From positions 186,001 through 250,000 of the forward strand of contig CAVPXS010000007.1 of the NCBI GenBank assembly GCA_963709775.1: 64,000 bases of DNA. Direction: 5' to 3'. Positions within the stretch are counted from its first letter, which is position 1, and every line of letters begins with the position of its first letter. A program made the position numbers and the translations under genes. The notes beneath the pieces are model-generated. The model did no database searches. It had not been told where the DNA came from and saw nothing but the letters and a program-made list of their open reading frames with translations. This stretch comes from Salinimicrobium sp963709775. GTDB taxonomy: Bacteria > Bacteroidota > Bacteroidia > Flavobacteriales > Flavobacteriaceae. Positions 35,125 through 44,192 of the stretch are shown one piece after another.

Positions 35125-36465
35125 TTATACTACTCCCTGTGCTAACATTGCATCGGCAACTTTTACGAAACCTGCGATGTTGGCTCCTTTTACGTAATCT
35201 ATGTAATCACCTTCAGTACCATATTTCACACACTGGGCGTGAATATCGTTCATGATCTGCTTCAGCTTAGCGTCCACTTCTTCAGAAGTCCAGTTGTATC
35301 TCATTGAGTTTTGAGACATCTCAAGACCTGAAGTCGCAACTCCACCGGCATTTGAAGCTTTCCCCGGAGAGAAAAGGATCTTGGCTTCCTGGAAAACTGC
35401 AATAGCTTCGGGCGTACATGGCATGTTCGCACCTTCACCAACAACTTTACAGCCGTTTTTCACAAGGGTTCTTGCATCATCTTCAAGCAACTCGTTTTGG
35501 GTCGCACATGGAAGAGCGATATCACACTTCACATCCCATGGCGTTTTTCCTTCAAAGTATTTTGCTTCGGGATATTCATCAAGATATTCCTTGATTCTTC
35601 CTCTCTTCACATTCTTAAGATCCATGATGAAAGAAAGTTTTCCTGCATCTATTCCTGTTTCGTCATAGATATATCCGGAAGAATCACTCATGGTAACTAC
35701 TTTTCCACCAAGCTGGGTAGCTTTTTCGGCTGCATACTGCGCCACGTTACCCGATCCTGAAACTACAATGGTTTTACCTTTTATAGAATCTCCTTTGGTC
35801 TTCAACATGTTCTCGGTAAAATACACGTTACCGTAACCTGTAGCTTCCGGGCGAATTAAAGATCCACCATAAGAAAGACCTTTTCCGGTTAGGATCCCTG
35901 TGAATTCATTCTGAAGTCTTTTGTACTGTCCAAACATGAATCCAACTTCTCTTGCTCCAACCCCAATGTCTCCCGCAGGAACATCTGTATTGGCACCAAT
36001 GTGACGCTGAAGCTCGGTCATAAAGCTTTGACAGAACTTCATCACCTCATTGTCTGACTTTCCTTTTGGATCAAAATCTGATCCTCCTTTTCCACCGCCC
36101 ATAGGAAGCGTAGTAAGGCTATTTTTGAATACCTGCTCAAAAGCAAGGAATTTTAAGATCGAAAGGTTTACCGAAGGGTGGAAACGCAATCCTCCTTTGT
36201 AAGGTCCAATTGCAGAGTTCATTTGAATCCTGAAACCGCGATTCACCTGAACTTCGCCGCTGTCATCGATCCATGGCACACGAAACATGATCACACGCTC
36301 CGGTTCTACCATACGCTCCAGCAACTTTTTATTCTGGTATTTTTTATTTTTTTCAATGAATGGGATAACTGTTTCAGCAACTTCGTGAACCGCCTGTAAA
36401 AACTCGGGTTCATTGGTGTTACGTTTTGAAACGCTATCTAAAAAATCTTGTACATTTTTTTCCAT
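35125..36465 (-). CDS. gdhA: Glutamate dehydrogenase, NADP-type
   Basis: This 446-residue enzyme interconverts 2-oxoglutarate plus ammonium and glutamate. The signatures LPMGGGKGGSDFDPKGKSDNEVMKFCQSF (catalytic Lys), DVPAGDIGVGAREVGFMFGQYKR, TGKGLSYGGSLIRPEATGYG and the Rossmann GSGNVAQYAAEKA are all present. Length fits the 450-residue hexameric class. The leader holds a TATATTTG -7 box (36513-36520) and an AAAACGTTTT palindrome (36490-36499), also seen before hmgA. A strong terminator follows, so it is monocistronic. Confidence 0.97.
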   Translation of the reverse strand: MEKNVQDFLDSVSKRNTNEPEFLQAVHEVAETVIPFIEKNKKYQNKKLLERMVEPERVIMFRVPWIDDSGEVQVNRGFRIQMNSAIGPYKGGLRFHPSVNLSILKFLAFEQVFKNSLTTLPMGGGKGGSDFDPKGKSDNEVMKFCQSFMTELQRHIGANTDVPAGDIGVGAREVGFMFGQYKRLQNEFTGILTGKGLSYGGSLIRPEATGYGNVYFTENMLKTKGDSIKGKTIVVSGSGNVAQYAAEKATQLGGKVVTMSDSSGYIYDETGIDAGKLSFIMDLKNVKRGRIKEYLDEYPEAKYFEGKTPWDVKCDIALPCATQNELLEDDARTLVKNGCKVVGEGANMPCTPEAIAVFQEAKILFSPGKASNAGGVATSGLEMSQNSMRYNWTSEEVDAKLKQIMNDIHAQCVKYGTEGDYIDYVKGANIAGFVKVADAMLAQGVV

Positions 36466-36489
36466 GGTTTTGGCTAAATTTTATTAACG

Positions 36490-36499
36490 AAAACGTTTT
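36490..36499. promoter_or_regulatory. Palindrome AAAACGTTTT in the gdhA leader
   Basis: Perfect 10 bp palindrome between the -7 box and the gdhA start codon, identical to the core upstream of hmgA. Position downstream of the promoter suits a repressor. Confidence 0.45.
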
Positions 36500-36512
36500 A
36501 TACGATTCGGTG

Positions 36513-36520
36513 CAAATATA
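36513..36520 (-). promoter_or_regulatory. -7 box TATATTTG of gdhA
   Basis: Perfect TAnnTTTG match followed by CACC, 47 bp upstream of the start codon. Confidence 0.65.
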
Positions 36521-36620
36521 CATTATCTGCAAAATTTAGCCTTAAAATATTTGTTATTCCTTTTATAATTAATCATTTTCTGAAAGGCCCATAATTCCCG
36601 GTTTCTTTAGGATGTTTTTA

Positions 36621-36628
36621 TATATTTG
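36621..36628 (+). promoter_or_regulatory. -7 box TATATTTG upstream of 36649
   Basis: Perfect TAnnTTTG match ending 20 bp before the ATG at 36649. Confidence 0.6.
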
Positions 36629-36648
36629 CTAAGATACGAGATTCTCAT

Positions 36649-37425
36649 ATGGCCAACATTTTCAAAACTTTAATGCTGAGTTACCTGCTCTTTTTCTTCG
36701 GAAAAACTGACTCTCATGCACAGGTTGGAATGGTGGGCCAGGAAATAGGAATAGTTGCCGGCCCGGTAGCCTATTTCACAGATTATGGTTTGCGCTACAA
36801 TCTTGAAACTAATTCTTCAAATGTGGGTCTGGGTGTCGGATTGGTCTATTATCTCAATTTTGCCTACAAAGCAGATTGTGACTGCTATGCCCGCTACACT
36901 TATTTTAACGATCATTTTAGAATTAGGGCAGAGCTGGATTACCACGAAGGACAATTGAACCATTTTGGAGAAATAGCGCAAAAAAAAACTACAGGAGGGG
37001 AGCAGCTTCGTAGCATGATAGGACAGGCAAAGGTATATGAGATTGGGGCGCATTTAGAATACTATCCTTTGAGCATAAGAGACTATACTGCGTTTGCATA
37101 TCCTATCGCCCCATATGTTAGCCTTGGTTTTAATTTTGTTGGTTATGATCCAAATACTTATTCCACCCTTGGGCCTTTAGAAGATCACACCTTCCATACT
37201 TTTGTAGGTTATGTAGACCAGGAAGCCGGTTCCACATGGTCTGTAGTGGCAGGTGCGGGAATGCGTTACAAGCTGGATGTGAGCAGTGATCTTGTGATGA
37301 ACATGCAGTGGAGGTACTACAATACAGACTGGCTGGACGGTCTTGACCATGATAACCCACAGAACAAGTTTAATGATATGATGTTCTGGCTAAACTTCGG
37401 GTACATTTATTACCTCAATTTCTAG
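36649..37425 (+). CDS. Outer-membrane beta-barrel protein, unknown function
   Basis: This 258-residue protein begins with a signal peptide ending SHAQ (residue 25) and shows alternating, aromatic-rich strands to a C-terminal FGYIYYLNF, typical of small outer-membrane barrels. Conserved stretches include GMVGQEIGIVAGPVAYFTDYGLRYN and CDCYARYTYFNDHFRIRAELDYHEG. It is likely related to the flavobacterial THC0290_0291 family, but I recall that only tentatively. It is divergent from gdhA with its own promoter. No function can be assigned. Confidence 0.8.
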   Translation: MANIFKTLMLSYLLFFFGKTDSHAQVGMVGQEIGIVAGPVAYFTDYGLRYNLETNSSNVGLGVGLVYYLNFAYKADCDCYARYTYFNDHFRIRAELDYHEGQLNHFGEIAQKKTTGGEQLRSMIGQAKVYEIGAHLEYYPLSIRDYTAFAYPIAPYVSLGFNFVGYDPNTYSTLGPLEDHTFHTFVGYVDQEAGSTWSVVAGAGMRYKLDVSSDLVMNMQWRYYNTDWLDGLDHDNPQNKFNDMMFWLNFGYIYYLNF

Positions 37426-37518
37426 GTGCAGAAGAACCGGACATTTGAAAACCGGAATATTCCAATTTGAAGATCTATTTCTTAGAAGAAACCTGTTAAA
37501 TTTCTTCCTAAAAATTCC

Positions 37519-37544
37519 TTCTAAAACCCCATTTTTGAATACCT
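37519..37544. repeat. REP-like palindrome, degenerate copy at metB end
   Basis: CTAAAACCCCATTTTTGAAT overlaps the 3' end of the PLP enzyme gene, between two convergent genes. Only the right half matches the other copies well. Confidence 0.35.
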
Positions 37545-38685
37545 AGTCCAGAGCTTGTTTCAGGTCATTGACAAGATCCTCTTCGTCTTCGATCCCCACG
37601 CTTAGCCTGATCAAAGAATCTACAATTCCTATTTTGGTTCTTTCTTCCTTCGGAATTGAGGCGTGTGTCATACTCGCAGGATGACCTGCCAGAGATTCCA
37701 CTCCTCCCAAAGATTCGGCAAGCGTGAATACCTTCAGTTTTTCTACAAAGGAAACCGCACTTTCCAAAGTCCCTTCGGCAGTGGTAAATGACACCATTCC
37801 GCCGAAACCACTCATCTGCTTTTTCGCAATGTCATGATTAGGATGATCTTCAAAACCCGGCCAGTACACCTTGTCAACTTTTGGATGATCCTTAAGGAAT
37901 CTGGCCACTGCTTCTCCATTTTCGCAATGCCGTTGCATGCGCAGGTGCAGGGTTTTTATTCCTCTTAAAACAAGGAAACAGTCCTGAGGTCCGGGAATTG
38001 CACCACTGGCCTTTTGTATGAAGTAAAGTCTTTCCGCCAGTTTCTGGTCATTAACTACCAGGCTTCCCATTACTACATCACTATGACCTCCAAGATATTT
38101 TGTAGCACTGTGCATCACAATATCTGCCCCTAATTCTAGTGGCCGTTGCAGGTAAGCAGTAGCAAAAGTATTATCTACTGCCAGCAACAAGTTGTGCTTT
38201 TTCGCAACACGCGACATAGCTTCGATGTCGATAATATTCATCATTGGATTGGTTGGCGTTTCCACCCAGATCATCTTTGTATTCTCATTTATATACTGCT
38301 CCACCTCCCCTGCATTTTCCATGCTCACAAACCGGAATTTAATTCCGAAATCCTGGAATATCTTCGTGAACAACCTGTAAGAACCTCCATAAAGGTCATT
38401 GGTAGAAATGATCTCATCGCCACTTTTGAATAATTTGAGCACCGCATCAATGGCCGCAAGCCCAGACCCAAAGGCAAGGCCGAATTTTCCATTCTCGATA
38501 CTGGCGAGGGATCTTTCTAAAGCAGCCCGGGTAGGATTTCCGCTTCGGGAATATTCGAATCCTTTGTGCCCGCCCGGAGTTGATTGTTTATATGTGGTGG
38601 TTTGATATATTGGAGGCATTACAGATCCAAAAGCAGGATCGGTATCATGCTGGCCACCATGAATGGTCTTCGTATTAAACTTCAT
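37543..38685 (-). CDS. metB: Cystathionine gamma-synthase/lyase, PLP-dependent
   Basis: This 380-residue Cys/Met-metabolism enzyme has the PLP lysine in VMHSATKYLGGHSDVVMG, the phosphate-binding YSRSGNPTRAALE, and AVDNTFATAYLQRPLELGAD. The family includes cystathionine gamma-synthase (MetB) and gamma-lyase; I cannot tell which from motifs alone, so the symbol is tentative. The enzyme acts in the cytoplasm. It is divergent from the DUF3298 lipoprotein, and the intergenic 95 bp must hold both promoters. Confidence 0.88.
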   Translation of the reverse strand: MKFNTKTIHGGQHDTDPAFGSVMPPIYQTTTYKQSTPGGHKGFEYSRSGNPTRAALERSLASIENGKFGLAFGSGLAAIDAVLKLFKSGDEIISTNDLYGGSYRLFTKIFQDFGIKFRFVSMENAGEVEQYINENTKMIWVETPTNPMMNIIDIEAMSRVAKKHNLLLAVDNTFATAYLQRPLELGADIVMHSATKYLGGHSDVVMGSLVVNDQKLAERLYFIQKASGAIPGPQDCFLVLRGIKTLHLRMQRHCENGEAVARFLKDHPKVDKVYWPGFEDHPNHDIAKKQMSGFGGMVSFTTAEGTLESAVSFVEKLKVFTLAESLGGVESLAGHPASMTHASIPKEERTKIGIVDSLIRLSVGIEDEEDLVNDLKQALD

Positions 38686-38780
38686 TTTTTAGACTTTATT
38701 TAAGATATAAATGTAACATTCGATTTTGGGCTTTCCCAAAATAGCCCGTACCTTTCAGATCAGTTTAACAGTAACCATTT

Positions 38781-39557
38781 ATGTCCCGCAAAGTTTTATG
38801 TCTGTTGTTGCTCGTGATCGTTTTTTCAAGCTGCAAAAAAGACAAAGAAGAAGAAAAAGAAGAAACACCGGTATCACTGAGATTTGAAAAAGAGAGCCTG
38901 GTAAAAAAAGCGGGAGAAAATTGTGACACGGCCGATTATGATTGTTCCATTATCGCACTTGATGTTGTAAGGGCTGCGGGTGCTTCGGAAGTTTCTAAAA
39001 AGATCAATCGCAACCTTGATGAACATATCATAAGACTGATCTCTTCCCAGGAAAACCCGGCTATCTTAACGCTCGAAGAACTTTCAGAAAAGTTCCTTGC
39101 TGATTACCGCGAGGCAGCCGAAAATTTTTCCGAAGAACCACCATGGGAGGCCTACGTGGATGAAAAGGTATACCTGCTTAGTGACAGCCTGGTTTCAATT
39201 GGGATAACTACAGAAATCTTTAGCGGAGGAGCCCACGGATATAAAACCCTTACCTTTCTTAACTTCGATCCCACCAGCGGAAAAATTCTCTCCAAAAAAG
39301 ACATTTTTGAAAAGGATTTCATCTCTTTTGTGGAAGAAAAATTCCGGCAGGAACAAGGAATACCCGAAGATGAGAACATTAACAGCACCGGCTTCTGGTT
39401 TAAAAATGAGACCTTCAACCTACCCGAGAACATTGGGTTTTCAAATGATAAAGTAGTAATGGTCTACAATTCCTACGAGATCGCTCCCTATGCAGCCGGA
39501 GATATTGTAATGGAAATTCCGCTGGAGGAAGTGCGGCCTTTCATTAGGATTGAATAA
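38781..39557 (+). CDS. DUF3298/DUF4163 domain lipoprotein
   Basis: This 258-residue protein has a lipobox (MSRKVLCLLLLVIVFSSC) followed by a charged linker. The body matches the DUF4163-DUF3298 pair: a conserved ITTEIFSGGAHGYKTLTFLNFDPTSGKIL, as in RsiV-like proteins, and VMVYNSYEIAPYAAGDIVMEIPLEEV at the C-terminus. RsiV homologues bind lysozyme, but no role is known in Bacteroidota. It may be co-transcribed with the ArsC-like gene 9 bp downstream. Confidence 0.87.
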   Translation: MSRKVLCLLLLVIVFSSCKKDKEEEKEETPVSLRFEKESLVKKAGENCDTADYDCSIIALDVVRAAGASEVSKKINRNLDEHIIRLISSQENPAILTLEELSEKFLADYREAAENFSEEPPWEAYVDEKVYLLSDSLVSIGITTEIFSGGAHGYKTLTFLNFDPTSGKILSKKDIFEKDFISFVEEKFRQEQGIPEDENINSTGFWFKNETFNLPENIGFSNDKVVMVYNSYEIAPYAAGDIVMEIPLEEVRPFIRIE

Positions 39558-39566
39558 TTTTACCCA

Positions 39567-39920
39567 ATGAAAAAGATCTATTACCTCTCCACCTGTGATA
39601 CCTGCAAAAGGATCCTGAAAGAACTCGATCCCCCTGCATCTTTTGAAATGCAGGATATAAAGGAAGAACCCATCACCGGGGAACAGTTACAGGAGCTAAA
39701 GCACAGAGCCGGGACTTATGAAGCGCTCTTCAGCAAAAGAGCCAGGCTATACAAAGAGCGGGATCTAAAGAACAAGCAGCTTTCTGAAGATGATTATAAA
39801 AACCTCCTTTTAGAGCATTATACTTTCCTAAAACGTCCCGTGATCGTGGACGGGCAGAAGATCTTTATCGGCAATTCCAAAAAGGAAGTCGCTGCCGCAA
39901 AAGCTGCTCTAAGTGAATAA
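39567..39920 (+). CDS. ArsC/Spx-family thioredoxin-fold protein
   Basis: This 117-residue protein matches the ArsC family: YLSTCDTCKRILKEL with a CxxC, then LQELKHRAG and FLKRPVIVDGQKIFIGNSKKEV, the conserved RP-x(n)-G segment. The fold covers arsenate reductases and Spx-type regulators; without the catalytic Arg trio the function cannot be fixed. It overlaps the EamA transporter gene by 8 bp. Confidence 0.85.
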   Translation: MKKIYYLSTCDTCKRILKELDPPASFEMQDIKEEPITGEQLQELKHRAGTYEALFSKRARLYKERDLKNKQLSEDDYKNLLLEHYTFLKRPVIVDGQKIFIGNSKKEVAAAKAALSE

Positions 39921-40806
39921 CAGGCTGCTGGCAATTCTTGCAGCCATTGGTGCGGGTACAATCTACGGGATCAACCACACGGTTGCAAAAGGTTTAATGC
40001 CTGTTTACATCCAGCCTTTTGGTTTCATCCTGCTACGAGTAACAGGGGCCGCGATTCTGTTTTGGCTCATAAGCTTTTTAGGACCAAAGGAAAAGGTCGC
40101 CACCAGTGACTGGCCGCGGCTGTTTGGCTGTGCAGTATTGGGCATGTGTATCAATATGCTGTTTTTCTTCAAAGGCCTTAGTCTTTCCACCCCGATTAAC
40201 AGCTCGGTAATTACAACCATTACTCCAATTATTGTCCTCGTTTTAGCCGCACTCCTTATTAAGGAAAGGATCACATTACTTAAAACCTTAGGTATATTAA
40301 CAGGGTTAGCGGGAGCTCTTGGCCTTATTTTGTTCAGCAGTAATCAGGTACAGAATGCGCCGAACATTCCGCTGGGAAATCTCCTGGTGCTGGTAAACGC
40401 CACCTCTTACGGACTTTACCTAATTCTCGTGAAACCACTTACTGCCAAATACCACCCTTTCACTTTGATGAAATGGCTTTTTTTAATAGCAGTTTTTATA
40501 AACCTACCCTTTACTCTCAATGAATTCACAGAAGTCGACTGGACCAACCTGCCCAAAGAGGCCATTCTGGGAATGAGCTTTGTTGTTTTTGGAACAACAT
40601 TTCTCACTTACCTGTTGAATGTTTATGCCTTAAAACAGCTGAGCGCATCGACGATTAGTGCCTTTGTTTACCTACAACCCTTGATCGCAATTGTATATGC
40701 CGTCTCCACGGGAGCCGATTCACTCAATATGTTGAAAATTGTTGCTGCTCTCCTTGTTTTCGCCGGAGTTTACATGGTAACCCGAAAACCTAAGCCTGTA
40801 GCATAG
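39913..40806 (+). CDS. EamA-family (DMT) transporter
   Basis: This 297-residue inner-membrane protein has ten predicted helices arranged as two EamA repeats of about 140 residues each (first LAAIGAGTIYGINHTVAKG, second LVNATSYGLYLILVKPL). It starts at GTG 39913, overlapping the ArsC-like gene by 8 bp, and ends 17 bp into the convergent thioesterase gene. The family exports metabolites such as amino acids; substrate is unknown. Confidence 0.9.
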   Translation: MNNRLLAILAAIGAGTIYGINHTVAKGLMPVYIQPFGFILLRVTGAAILFWLISFLGPKEKVATSDWPRLFGCAVLGMCINMLFFFKGLSLSTPINSSVITTITPIIVLVLAALLIKERITLLKTLGILTGLAGALGLILFSSNQVQNAPNIPLGNLLVLVNATSYGLYLILVKPLTAKYHPFTLMKWLFLIAVFINLPFTLNEFTEVDWTNLPKEAILGMSFVVFGTTFLTYLLNVYALKQLSASTISAFVYLQPLIAIVYAVSTGADSLNMLKIVAALLVFAGVYMVTRKPKPVA

Positions 40807-41284
40807 CGGGATCGAGATCTTTAGGTTTTTTGCCGTATCTCCTGGTGTCCTCTTTGGTTAGAACCTTAAAATCTTCGGTGTGATCAAGATGATCAAGACT
40901 GTCAAAAAGATCTTTTGGAAGGCCGGTAAGTTTTCTTTCTTTCAGGTCGATCCACCCGCCCATCATTTCACAACTTGCAAAATTACGGCCCTTGTGGTCG
41001 TAGAAATCATGCACAAATTCGAAGTACATTCCGTCTTCAGAAAGACCTCTTAGTTTTAGAGTCACCGTCACTGGTTTTCCTGCAAAAACTTCTTTAAAAT
41101 AGGAAATATGTTCATAAAAAACCACGGGACCAAGGTTGTGCTGCGCCATTTCTTTGTGACCAAAACCATTCTCCATTAAAAAACCCATCCTGGTGTGGCT
41201 CATAAAGTTTATATACGCAGTATTGGCCAAATGCCTGTTGGCATCAATGTCACTCCACCTTATCTCAAATTTCTTTTTGTACAT
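40790..41284 (-). CDS. Acyl-CoA thioesterase, 4HBT hotdog family
   Basis: The start is ATG 41284 (MYKKKFEIRWSDIDANRHL); the longer frame begins with TTG. The 164-residue protein carries the hotdog 4HBT signature WSDIDANRHLANTAYINFMSHTR, with the catalytic Asp. Such enzymes hydrolyse acyl-CoA or acyl-ACP thioesters in the cytoplasm. A TAAATTTG box lies 24 bp upstream. Its 3' end overlaps the convergent EamA gene by 17 bp. Confidence 0.88.
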   Translation of the reverse strand: MYKKKFEIRWSDIDANRHLANTAYINFMSHTRMGFLMENGFGHKEMAQHNLGPVVFYEHISYFKEVFAGKPVTVTLKLRGLSEDGMYFEFVHDFYDHKGRNFASCEMMGGWIDLKERKLTGLPKDLFDSLDHLDHTEDFKVLTKEDTRRYGKKPKDLDPAMLQA

Positions 41285-41307
41285 ATTCAAATTTTGAGAT
41301 AAAATTA

Positions 41308-41315
41308 CAAATTTA
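41308..41315 (-). promoter_or_regulatory. -7 box TAAATTTG of the thioesterase gene
   Basis: Perfect TAnnTTTG match, 24 bp before the start codon and next to the palindrome at 41316. Confidence 0.55.
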
Positions 41316-41333
41316 TATTATGCATGCATAATA
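41316..41333. promoter_or_regulatory. 18 bp perfect palindrome between divergent genes
   Basis: TATTATGCATGCATAATA is its own reverse complement. It abuts the -7 box of the thioesterase gene and lies 42 bp upstream of the YheT-like hydrolase gene, as expected for an operator controlling both. Confidence 0.5.
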
Positions 41334-41374
41334 AATTTTCTTTCATTTACCGTTCAGAACTTTAGGTAAGAACC

Positions 41375-42352
41375 ATGCCCTTAGTAAAAAGTACATACGA
41401 TCCACCGGTGATCTTCCGGAATTATCACATCTCCACGGTGTATTCGGCGATGGTTCGGCGGGCGCCTGTCCAACAAAAGCGGGAGCGAATGGACCTTCAG
41501 GACGGAGATTTTATGGATCTGGACTGGAGTTTCTCTAAAGAAAAGACCAATAAGGTCCTGGTGGTGATCCACGGATTGGAAGGAAGTGCCAAGAGGCCTT
41601 ATGTTACAGGGCTCGCCAAATACTTCACGCAGCACGGCTGGGATGTGGCCGCAGTTAACTTACGTGGTTGCAGCGGAGAGATGAACCGCCGCTTTAGATC
41701 TTACCACGCCGGCGCTACAGATGATCTACAGGAGGTGGTGGACCATATTCTGAAAAAGAACAAATACACAGAGATCGCATTTAACGGCTTCAGCCTTGGC
41801 GCCAATCTCATGCTAAAGTACCTGGGTGAAAACAGAGAAATTCCGAAGGAAATCAAGGCAGCCGTTATGGTTTCGGCACCCTGTGATCTGCACGGAAGCC
41901 TAAAACAACTTCAGAAGCGGGAAAATTTCCTGTACGCAAAACGTTTCAGAATGAAGCTGCGCGAACACTTGTTTTTGCGAGCAAAAAACTTCCCCGATCA
42001 AATAACAAAGGAAGAAATTGAAGCCTGTGACAGCCTACTCGACATTGACAACCTGTACACCAGCAGGGCACATGATTTTGAAGATGCGCTGGATTACTAC
42101 AACCGGAACAGTTCGCGCCAGTTTCTTGAAAACATTAAGATCCCGACTCTAATCATCAATGCAAAAAATGACGGCTTTCTTTCTCCCGGCTGTTATCCGG
42201 TTGATATTGCCGAAAAAAGCAAACATTTATTCCTGGAAACTCCGGAGTATGGTGGGCATGTTGGGTTTATCCAGAACAGGCAATCCACCTACAATGAGGA
42301 AAGAGCACTCGAATTCATCGAGGCTCAATTGCAAACCTTTCAAAAAAGCTAA
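41375..42352 (+). CDS. YheT-family alpha/beta hydrolase
   Basis: This 325-residue protein has the YheT/EMB8 signatures: VVIHGLEGSAKRPYVTGLAKYF (oxyanion), NLRGCSGEMNRRFRSYHAGATDDL, the nucleophile elbow NGFSLGANLMLKYLGE, then NAKNDGFLSP (acid) and EYGGHVGFI (catalytic His). The family hydrolyses uncharacterised esters in the cytoplasm. It is divergent from the thioesterase gene across the 18 bp palindrome, so both may be regulated together, perhaps in lipid turnover. Confidence 0.92.
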   Translation: MPLVKSTYDPPVIFRNYHISTVYSAMVRRAPVQQKRERMDLQDGDFMDLDWSFSKEKTNKVLVVIHGLEGSAKRPYVTGLAKYFTQHGWDVAAVNLRGCSGEMNRRFRSYHAGATDDLQEVVDHILKKNKYTEIAFNGFSLGANLMLKYLGENREIPKEIKAAVMVSAPCDLHGSLKQLQKRENFLYAKRFRMKLREHLFLRAKNFPDQITKEEIEACDSLLDIDNLYTSRAHDFEDALDYYNRNSSRQFLENIKIPTLIINAKNDGFLSPGCYPVDIAEKSKHLFLETPEYGGHVGFIQNRQSTYNEERALEFIEAQLQTFQKS

Positions 42353-42418
42353 ATACAGGTTAAAATATTATGCTCCTGCTGCAGAAGCTTCGGAAAAATT
42401 TAAATTAGTAGAAAAACT

Positions 42419-43264
42419 ATGAATTTAGAGCCCCACAGGAGCCATGTAGCAAAGGTGCGTTCGGCAGGCTTTTTCACCAAAGGCCTGGTTTATATCCTTG
42501 TGGGTGTCCTTACATTAATGGCCGCATTGGGACTTGGCGGTGATGTGACAAGTACCAGTGGCGTAATAAGATTTCTCCTGAGCCTGCCCCTGGGCGAATT
42601 CCTGGTAGGATTAGTCGCTTTGGGCTTATTGGCATATACGTTATGGCGACTGGCACAGGTATGGTTGAGACCCAAAAAAGATGGAGGCAAAAAACCTCAA
42701 AGCTGGAAAGGCATTTTCACCAGGATGAGATATTTTTATTCGGCAATCTTTTATGCCGTTATCGCCTATTCCTTTGCTAAACCTATTATAGAAGATTTAA
42801 CCGGAGACGACCATTCCAAAAAACCTACCGGGGGAAATGAGCAGCAAGAAGCGGCATTGGGAGAAATATTAAGCCATAGTTATGGCACTACGTTGATCTG
42901 GATTTTAGCTCTCATTGTAGCTATTCAGGCTTTTATGCAATTCCGGCTTGCCTATACAGCACACTTCATGAAGAAAATTGACAAGTACCCGGACCTTAAA
43001 CATGAGTACGAATTCATAAGAAAATCGGGGCGAATGGGGTATGCCGCAAGAGGAGTAGTTTTCGGGATCATTTCCTTTTATCTCGTAAAGGTAATCCTGT
43101 TACATAACAGCGAGGTTTATAAAGGAACAGAAGGAGCACTTCAATATCTTCTAAGTTTCTCGTATGGCTCATACCTGTTGGGAATTACTGCAGCCGGTTT
43201 AATGGGATATGGAATTTTCAACATGATGGTAGCACGTCATGCAAAACTCACTACAATCCAGTAA
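42419..43264 (+). CDS. DUF1206 membrane protein
   Basis: This 281-residue protein is built from three DUF1206 repeats, each two helices of the form AGFFTKGLVYILVGVLTLMAAL...LVGLVALGLLAYTLWRLAQ (about 15-90, 105-185, 195-275). It is an inner-membrane protein of unknown role. It stands alone, 66 bp after the hydrolase. Confidence 0.9.
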   Translation: MNLEPHRSHVAKVRSAGFFTKGLVYILVGVLTLMAALGLGGDVTSTSGVIRFLLSLPLGEFLVGLVALGLLAYTLWRLAQVWLRPKKDGGKKPQSWKGIFTRMRYFYSAIFYAVIAYSFAKPIIEDLTGDDHSKKPTGGNEQQEAALGEILSHSYGTTLIWILALIVAIQAFMQFRLAYTAHFMKKIDKYPDLKHEYEFIRKSGRMGYAARGVVFGIISFYLVKVILLHNSEVYKGTEGALQYLLSFSYGSYLLGITAAGLMGYGIFNMMVARHAKLTTIQ

Positions 43265-43283
43265 GTAAAAAACCCTCTGCGTC

Positions 43284-43313
43284 TTTGCACTGCTTTAGAA
43301 ATCTTTATCTTTG
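43284..43313 (+). promoter_or_regulatory. Promoter of yicC-gmk-nadD
   Basis: A TTTG at 43284-43287 and TATCTTTG at 43306-43313 are 18 bp apart, matching the Bacteroidota -33 / -7 pattern. The ATG is at 43334. Confidence 0.7.
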
Positions 43314-43333
43314 TGCATTACTAAAAGAACCCT

Positions 43334-44192
43334 ATGATTCAGTCAATGACCGGTTTTGGAAAGAGCGTACTCCAGCTACCTTCTAAAAAGATAACCGTAG
43401 AAATAAAATCCCTTAACAGCAAAAACCTTGATCTTAATGCACGACTTCCTTCCCAGTACAGGGAGAAAGAACTGCAGCTGCGAAACAAGATCTCCCGGGA
43501 TCTTACCCGTGGAAAAGTCGATTTTTCGGTTTATGTAGAAGTGACGGGAGAAGAGACCTCCTCGGCCGTAAATTCGGCAGCGGTTAAAAAATACATGGCA
43601 CAGCTACGGGAAATTCATCCTGCAAGTGATGTCGATCTACTGCAAATGGCGGTACGCATGCCCGATGCCTTTAAGACTGAAAGAGAAGAAATTGATGCAG
43701 ATGAATTCAAGGCTATTGAAGAAGCAGTTGATGAAGCTTTGAGAGAGATCAACGATTTTCGATCTGCTGAAGGAAAAGCCCTTGAAGATGAACTGGAGCA
43801 AAGAGCCGGAAATATCCAGGAATTGCTAAAGCAGGTGATCGCAATGGATCCTGAAAGAATTGCGGGAGTAAGGGAACGTCTTCAGAAAGGAGTAGCCGAA
43901 CTTAAAAGAAAATGTTGATCAAAACCGCTTTGAGCAGGAATTGATCTTCTACATTGAAAAATTCGATATCACCGAAGAAAAAGTACGACTGGAAAACCAT
44001 ATGGATTACTTCCTGAAGACCCTAAAATCTTCAGATTCCAACGGGAAGAAGCTCGCATTTATTTCCCAGGAAATGGGCCGTGAGATCAATACGATTGGCA
44101 GCAAATCAAATTACGCTCCCATGCAGCAACTTGTGGTGCAAATGAAGGATGAGCTGGAAAAGATCAAGGAACAACTTTTAAACGTACTCTAA
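43334..44192 (+). CDS. yicC: YicC-family endoribonuclease, split by a +1 frameshift
   Basis: YicC-type proteins are conserved endoribonucleases (RNase YicC) in many bacteria. The first segment begins MIQSMTGFGKS, the family signature, and runs to VAELKR; it then meets a TGA. In the +1 frame translation continues VDQNRFEQELIFYIEKFDITEEKVRLENHMDYF and then QEMGREINTIGSKSN, the strongest YicC signature. Removing one A from either A4 run at 43904-43907 or 43909-43912 gives a full-length protein of about 286 residues. The two halves are not separate genes. It heads yicC-gmk-nadD with 1 and 4 bp overlaps. Confidence 0.92.
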
